From CAG-390 sp045544735 (GTDB lineage Bacteria > Bacillota > Clostridia > Oscillospirales > CAG-272), in contig JAZPZM010000109.1 of the NCBI GenBank assembly GCA_045544735.1, positions 1-8,479 on the forward strand: 8,479 nt of DNA. The letters run 5' to 3'. Position numbers and translations under genes: made by a program. The first letter of the stretch is position 1, and each line of letters begins with the position of its first letter. The notes under the pieces are model-generated. The model had not been told where the DNA came from. It worked only from the letters and a program-made list of their open reading frames with translations, and made no database searches. This document shows, piece by piece, positions 5,268 through 8,479 of the stretch.

Positions 5268-5863
5268 ATGAATTTCAGACCCAATCCCCTTTTATACGGC
5301 GCGAACGAGGGCTTTTGAAGCGCCTTTAAGCTTGTCGTCACCATGCGCGATGAAGTTGAGCACGCCCGCCTTATCGAAGCGGTCACTTCCGCGATGAAGC
5401 GTTACCCTTATTTTTGCGTTTCTCCGCAAAAAACGGTGAGAACATAGAACTGCAATTCAACGAAGCTCCCGTCCCCGTATTCAAGGACGACCGCTGTGTC
5501 GTGCTTGGCACGAAGGAAAGCGGCGGACATCTGCTGGCTTTCGGATGCGAAGGCAGAAGAATATTTTTGCACGTGAGCCACTATATAGCAGACGGTATGA
5601 GCATCTGCCCCCTGCTTTTGAGCGTGCTATACCTTTATATTTCGTCAAAATACGGCGAGGACGGCTTGAATTCCAAACGCATCTTAATGCCAAGCTCCCC
5701 CATATCGGATGCGGAATACGCCTACCCCTTCCACGATGCTCCCGCGCTTGCGGACGATGAGGCGGTGCAGGGAAATGCGCTAAAGCAGGTCTATTCGTTT
5801 GACGGCTCGGTGTTTATTTGTTTCGAGGCTTTTGATGGGGGCACAAAAGGCGGCACCCGATAA
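5268..5863 (+). pseudogene. Decayed acyltransferase-like gene
   Basis: Starting at ATG 5268, the frame reads MNFRPNPLLYGANEGF and hits TGA (5316-5318), where related proteins would be expected to carry Trp. It resumes in the same frame with SAFKLVVTMRDEVEHARL. At a run of six A near 5428 one base appears missing: the frame moves and continues as NGENIELQFNEAPVPVF. The second part contains HYIADGMS, matching the HxxxDG active-site motif of the condensation/chloramphenicol-acetyltransferase superfamily (alcohol acetyltransferase-like members). The remaining protein ends abruptly after VYSFDGSVF with an unrelated tail, so about half of a typical 400-residue enzyme is missing. The nonsense codon, frameshift and truncation together mean it is not functional. 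The terminator of the opposing gene overlaps its end. Confidence 0.8.
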
Positions 5864-5872
5864 GGTACCGCC
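5849..5872 (-). terminator. Terminator of the XRE/membrane gene
   Basis: On the minus strand GGCGGTACC and GGTGCCGCC pair over 9 bp with one G-U, loop TTATCG, then TTTT (5848-5845). Folded on the plus strand the G-U becomes a C-A mismatch, so it fits the minus-strand gene, whose stop lies 38 bases upstream. Confidence 0.65.
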
Positions 5873-5884
5873 TTCCTTGTGGTA

Positions 5885-5910
5885 GCCGTCGATTGATCGG
5901 CGGCTTATTT
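5885..5910 (+). terminator. Plus-strand terminator after the pseudogene
   Basis: GCCGTCGAT-TG-ATCGGCGGC (5885-5904) forms a 9-bp stem with one G-U pair, followed by TTATTTTAATTTTT. It would end plus-strand transcripts just before the 3' end of the opposing gene. Confidence 0.6.
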
Positions 5911-7112
5911 TAATTTTTGCTTTTGATAGTTTCAATCAGCTTGAATATAACAAATATGGATAGTGCCAAACCGAGAGCAAACCAAATATCTTCTACATTC
6001 CAGGTATCGTATCTTTCATATTTGATATTTTCAAGTCCCGCCGTACTTCCGCTTATATTTTCTCCGATATAACCAAATGATACATAGTGAGATCGCTGAA
6101 CAAAAATGGTGGGAATAATCAGCAAAATATTTCGTATGCCAGGCAATATTAGATCTTTTCTGTCTGCCTTGAATTTTAGCAAATATACGATAAAGAAAAC
6201 GATATTTGCAAAATTAAACAGCAACGCACCCAAATAGAACACATCCGTTATCCAACCGACATTGGGACTTTCAAAATACGGACAGAGTACATATAGAATA
6301 CTTGCAAACGCAACAGCCACAAGCTGTAAAGCATTCATTGTTCGGATTTTCGGATTTTTGTTTTTAATTGTTTGACTATAAGGCTGTTCTGTTATCCAAG
6401 CGCAATATATATCTTTGAGTGCAAAAAACACAAGAATAAGCGCAAGGATAATGATACTGAAAAACTTAAAATAACTTTCAAATGTTAAAACGCTGTTTAT
6501 ATAGTCAGACAGAAAGAAAATGAACGGGAGAGAAAGGGATATAACCGAGACTATTGCAAAATAAGCAATGTATGAAAAATTACCAAGAACCCTATTGTAA
6601 TTGCTTATCAAGGACGAATCAGCATTATCAAACAATTCATTTTCTTTCTTAGCTTCTTTCATTTTATTTACTCCGATAATAGCAAGAACAAACGCCGCCG
6701 CTTCAAAGAGCATCATTACCGCAAAGCCGATAATCGGACGATAAAAGCCGTATGATATACCAAACATACAGACAAGCCCAACAACAGAAAGAGCTAAAGA
6801 AATCCATAGCAATGTTTTGAAACTTGAAATAGAACGATTGATAAGAGCTTTTAACTGTTTCTCTACTTTAGGTTCGGTTTTTTCTTGATTATGTTCTATA
6901 AAAATTCGCTCTCCTTTTAGAAGTTCATCACAAGTAACGCCAAAAATTTCAGCAAGCGCGGGGATCAATTTAAGATCAGGAGCACACTCGTCTCGCTCCC
7001 AACGGCTAACAGCCTTATTTGATACGTTAAGTCTGTCAGCCAACTCTTGTTGTGTCATACCATTCGCTTTTCGTAAAGCGGCAATAAATGCACCGATTGT
7101 TTTCTTTTCCAT
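5910..7112 (-). CDS. XRE regulator with polytopic membrane domain
   Basis: The start chosen is the ATG at 7112, five bases after GGAGG; an upstream in-frame ATG at 7139 lacks a site. Residues 4-62 are a helix-turn-helix of the Cro/C1 type (MTQQELADRLNVSNKAVSRW, then PDLKLIPALAEIFGVTCDELL). A basic linker (70-97) leads to about eight hydrophobic segments near 100-121, 127-147, 180-202, 216-235, 261-279, 290-312, 328-345 and 375-394. Such fusions are common in Clostridia. The protein would sit in the membrane with its DNA-binding head in the cytoplasm, and may respond to envelope stress or a membrane-borne signal. The target is not known. It is 400 residues long and intact. No strong promoter stands out in the 7113-7278 gap. 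Confidence 0.9.
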   Translation of the reverse strand: MEKKTIGAFIAALRKANGMTQQELADRLNVSNKAVSRWERDECAPDLKLIPALAEIFGVTCDELLKGERIFIEHNQEKTEPKVEKQLKALINRSISSFKTLLWISLALSVVGLVCMFGISYGFYRPIIGFAVMMLFEAAAFVLAIIGVNKMKEAKKENELFDNADSSLISNYNRVLGNFSYIAYFAIVSVISLSLPFIFFLSDYINSVLTFESYFKFFSIIILALILVFFALKDIYCAWITEQPYSQTIKNKNPKIRTMNALQLVAVAFASILYVLCPYFESPNVGWITDVFYLGALLFNFANIVFFIVYLLKFKADRKDLILPGIRNILLIIPTIFVQRSHYVSFGYIGENISGSTAGLENIKYERYDTWNVEDIWFALGLALSIFVIFKLIETIKSKN

Positions 7113-7204
7113 ATAAGCCTCCATAAAGTTATAGAACATTAAATCTTGTTGTCTATTGACGCTTTAATTCTACCGTGTAGAGACAGAGAAATAAAGACCG
7201 TAAA

Positions 7205-7221
7205 GCGAGATTTTGTCTCGC
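7205..7221 (-). terminator. Hairpin between the two HTH genes
   Basis: GCGAGA and TCTCGC pair around a 5-base loop. On the minus strand TTTACGG follows, which is only a weak U-tract. It could be a leaky terminator after the 58-aa gene, allowing some read-through into the XRE gene, or an operator. Confidence 0.35.
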
Positions 7222-7278
7222 AAAACGGGAAAATAGACGTATTTTCAATATTTCGTTTATAATATTGTGAGTCAAAAA

Positions 7279-7455
7279 CTATAATTTGCTTTTTAGTCTG
7301 CCGTCTGATGGCTTTTTTGCGTCTTTAGGAATAAGCCACACACGGCTCAATCGCACCACGCCGTCAATACGTTTTTCTTCGCAAAGTTTCTGTATGCGGC
7401 GTTCGGAAATCTCCCACAGTTTCGCCGCGTCTTGTACTGTCATATATTCAAACAT
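7279..7455 (-). CDS. Small helix-turn-helix DNA-binding protein, 58 aa
   Basis: The start chosen is the ATG at 7455, preceded by GGGAGGGA with normal spacing. A start nine codons further up would place the ribosome site inside the gene. MTVQDAAKLWEISERRIQKLCEEKRI is a helix-turn-helix of the excisionase/MerR-like kind, followed by a small wing (GVVRLSRVWLIPKDAKKP). Proteins of this form are widespread in Clostridia near mobile elements and host-defence genes, but no integrase is seen here. It lies upstream of the XRE gene on the same strand with a 166-base gap. An AGTG/CACT inverted repeat (7472-7483) between its -10 and its ribosome site may be an operator for self-control. Confidence 0.85.
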   Translation of the reverse strand: MFEYMTVQDAAKLWEISERRIQKLCEEKRIDGVVRLSRVWLIPKDAKKPSDGRLKSKL

Positions 7456-7487
7456 AGTTATCCCTCCCGAAAGTGATAGCACTATAT

Positions 7488-7516
7488 ATTATATACGGTC
7501 AGCCGAACAATATCAA
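7488..7516 (-). promoter_or_regulatory. Promoter of the 58-aa HTH gene
   Basis: On the minus strand TTGATA (7516-7511), 17 bases, TATAAT (7493-7488). Start near 7481, about 26 bases before the ATG. The AGTGATAGCACT element at 7472-7483 overlaps the likely start site. Confidence 0.75.
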
Positions 7517-7645
7517 GTAACTTTTCGTGAATAATTTGAATTATAATGGCTAACGCTATGAATTGTGTAATCATATCCAAGAAATAAGAAAGTAACTCTA
7601 CGTGCAGACAGAAGATAAAGCCAAAAACAACGTGGGGATTTTTGC

Positions 7646-7695
7646 GTTCTGCTTCGACTGTCCACCTCCCGTTCTGCTTCGACTGTCCACCTCCC
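7646..7695. repeat. 25-base perfect tandem duplication
   Basis: Two identical 25-base units (7646-7670 and 7671-7695) begin GTTCTGCTTCGAC and end CCACCTCCC. They end eight bases before the -35 of the promoter at 7704. The remaining intergenic sequence from 7517 to 7645 shows no gene. Confidence 0.9.
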
Positions 7696-7703
7696 GATCA
7701 ATC

Positions 7704-7732
7704 TTGACAAGCGGCAGGAAATCTGTTATACT
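7704..7732 (+). promoter_or_regulatory. Promoter of the radical SAM locus
   Basis: TTGACA (7704-7709), 17-base spacer, TATACT (7727-7732). A strong sigma-A match with an expected start near 7739 and a leader of about 135 bases before the radical SAM ATG. Confidence 0.8.
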
Positions 7733-7736
7733 GAAA

Positions 7737-7787
7737 ATGGAGTATATCCAATTCATATTGCAGTTCGATTTTGAAACGATCGCTTAA
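7737..7787 (+). CDS. Possible 16-codon leader ORF
   Basis: ATG at 7737 opens MEYIQFILQFDFETIA and ends at TAA. The ATG coincides with the expected transcription start, so it would be translated without a leader or not at all; there is no Shine-Dalgarno. It is the first ORF of the radical SAM transcript and could be a leader peptide or a chance frame. It lacks the Cys or repeat pattern of known radical SAM peptide substrates. Weak call. Confidence 0.15.
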   Translation: MEYIQFILQFDFETIA

Positions 7788-7802
7788 TAAGTCAACGATT
7801 CA

Positions 7803-7835
7803 ATGCTCGCATCCCTTGAGCATACAATGTTTTTT
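7803..7835 (+). terminator. Stem-loop with T-run in the radical SAM leader
   Basis: ATGCTC (7803-7808) pairs with GAGCAT (7818-7823) around a 9-base loop; six T follow at 7830-7835 after a 6-base gap. It may be a weak terminator or attenuator between the promoter and the radical SAM gene. Confidence 0.35.
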
Positions 7836-7873
7836 GCAGAAAATAAATGATTTTATTATAAACAGGAGTTACA

Positions 7874-8479
7874 ATGTATTATAAGCTAAACAACAATATT
7901 CAGCTTCGTGGCTGGCGGCTTCTACCGTATGCTCTTGTAGTTAAGGATCGTCGCAATCCTATTTTTATCAGTGCCAAAGAAATGCAGGCATTACAGCTCT
8001 GTAACGGCAACATTGATCTTTCTTTACCTCTCATTCCTCAGGAAATTCGTGATATGATTCCGACGCTCGAGAAAAACGCCATCATAATTCCTTGTGAACA
8101 CGGTGATTCAATTGCTCCTGAGCAAGAATATAAATGCTATCCCGCCCGCTACATACGTACTGCCCACTGGTCCATCACAGGTCACTGCAATTACCGTTGC
8201 AAGCACTGCTATATGTCAGCGCCTGACGCAAAGTACGGTCAGCTTTCCCATGATCAGGTCATGGATATTGCACGGCAGCTTGTTGACTGTGGTATCCGTG
8301 AGGTATCTCTTACAGGCGGCGAGCCTCTGGTAAGAAAAGATTTCTTCGATATAGTGGATACCCTTCTTGCAGGCGGTATTCATATAACCACTATCTACTC
8401 AAATGGCAAGCTCGTTACCGATGAACTTCTTGATAAATTTGAAAAACGAGGTATATATCCGGAGTTCAACATCAGCTAC
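7874..8479 (+). CDS. Radical SAM maturase, partial (N-terminal 202 aa)
   Basis: The ATG follows GGAG by five bases. The gene is open to the window end, so the C-terminal half is not seen. Residues 105-112, CNYRCKHC, are the CxxxCxxC cluster that holds the [4Fe-4S] centre for S-adenosylmethionine cleavage, and GGEPL (148-152) is the SAM-contacting motif. Residues 1-77 precede the barrel and read like a small winged-helix PqqD-type module (NPIFISAKEMQALQLCNGNIDL, then DMIPTLEKNAIII), which would make it a fused RiPP recognition element. In such enzymes the radical modifies a ribosomally made peptide, and a SPASM domain with more Fe-S clusters usually follows. The SPASM domain and any precursor lie beyond the window. 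A PqqE/MftC-type annotation would be generic; the substrate is unknown. Confidence 0.9.
   Translation, partial: MYYKLNNNIQLRGWRLLPYALVVKDRRNPIFISAKEMQALQLCNGNIDLSLPLIPQEIRDMIPTLEKNAIIIPCEHGDSIAPEQEYKCYPARYIRTAHWSITGHCNYRCKHCYMSAPDAKYGQLSHDQVMDIARQLVDCGIREVSLTGGEPLVRKDFFDIVDTLLAGGIHITTIYSNGKLVTDELLDKFEKRGIYPEFNISY

Noticed and set aside
7831..7862. Second promoter TTGCAG-N17-TATAAA just before the radical SAM gene
   Set aside because: The predicted start (about 7869) would lie beyond the GGAG ribosome site, leaving the message without it.

Overview
The window looks like a piece of chromosome from a low- to mid-GC Firmicute, most likely an uncultured gut-type Clostridium relative. The evidence is purine-rich GGAGG-type ribosome binding sites, several near-consensus sigma-A promoters (TTGACA or TTGCAA, N17, TATAAT), a BspA-like leucine-rich-repeat lipoprotein, an XRE regulator with a polytopic membrane half, and a Clostridia-style radical SAM maturase. 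No genus can be named from this sequence alone.

Layout. Bases 1-700 carry almost no coding signal. They are packed with short palindromes of 5-9 bp stem and 3-4 base loop, separated by constant spacers. An 82-base block occurs twice (1-82 and 299-380). Between the two copies lies a strong minus-strand promoter that drives what looks like a short structured RNA ending in a U-rich tract. Bases 700-885 hold the 3' remnant of a membrane protein gene. A perfect promoter at 1089-1117 then drives tRNA-Leu(UAA). It is followed by a mosaic (1240-2080) containing one initiator-type tRNA-Met with an irregular T arm, two truncated copies of that tRNA's 5' half fused to a long hairpin, and a run of further hairpins.

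Bases 2092-5215 carry three single genes, each with its own promoter: a 176-residue protein of unknown function (minus), a secreted LRR lipoprotein (plus), and a 317-residue protein with a Cys-rich C-terminal cluster (plus). A decayed acyltransferase-like gene (5268-5863) has a nonsense codon, a one-base frameshift and a lost 3' end. It converges on a minus-strand XRE/membrane regulator (5910-7112). Upstream of that regulator lies a 58-residue helix-turn-helix protein on the same strand (7279-7455).

The right end (7640-8479) begins with a 25-base tandem duplication and a consensus promoter. A leader of about 135 bases follows, holding a possible 16-codon ORF and a stem-loop. The last gene is the start of a radical SAM protein with an N-terminal region resembling a RiPP recognition element. 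It runs off the window, so any precursor peptide or partner genes would lie to the right.

The genes do not form an obvious operon; this reads as an accessory region of singletons and decayed genes separated by repeats. The items most worth following up are the minus-strand RNA at 190-262, the swapped palindrome cassettes, the initiator-tRNA half copies, and the radical SAM locus with its leader.
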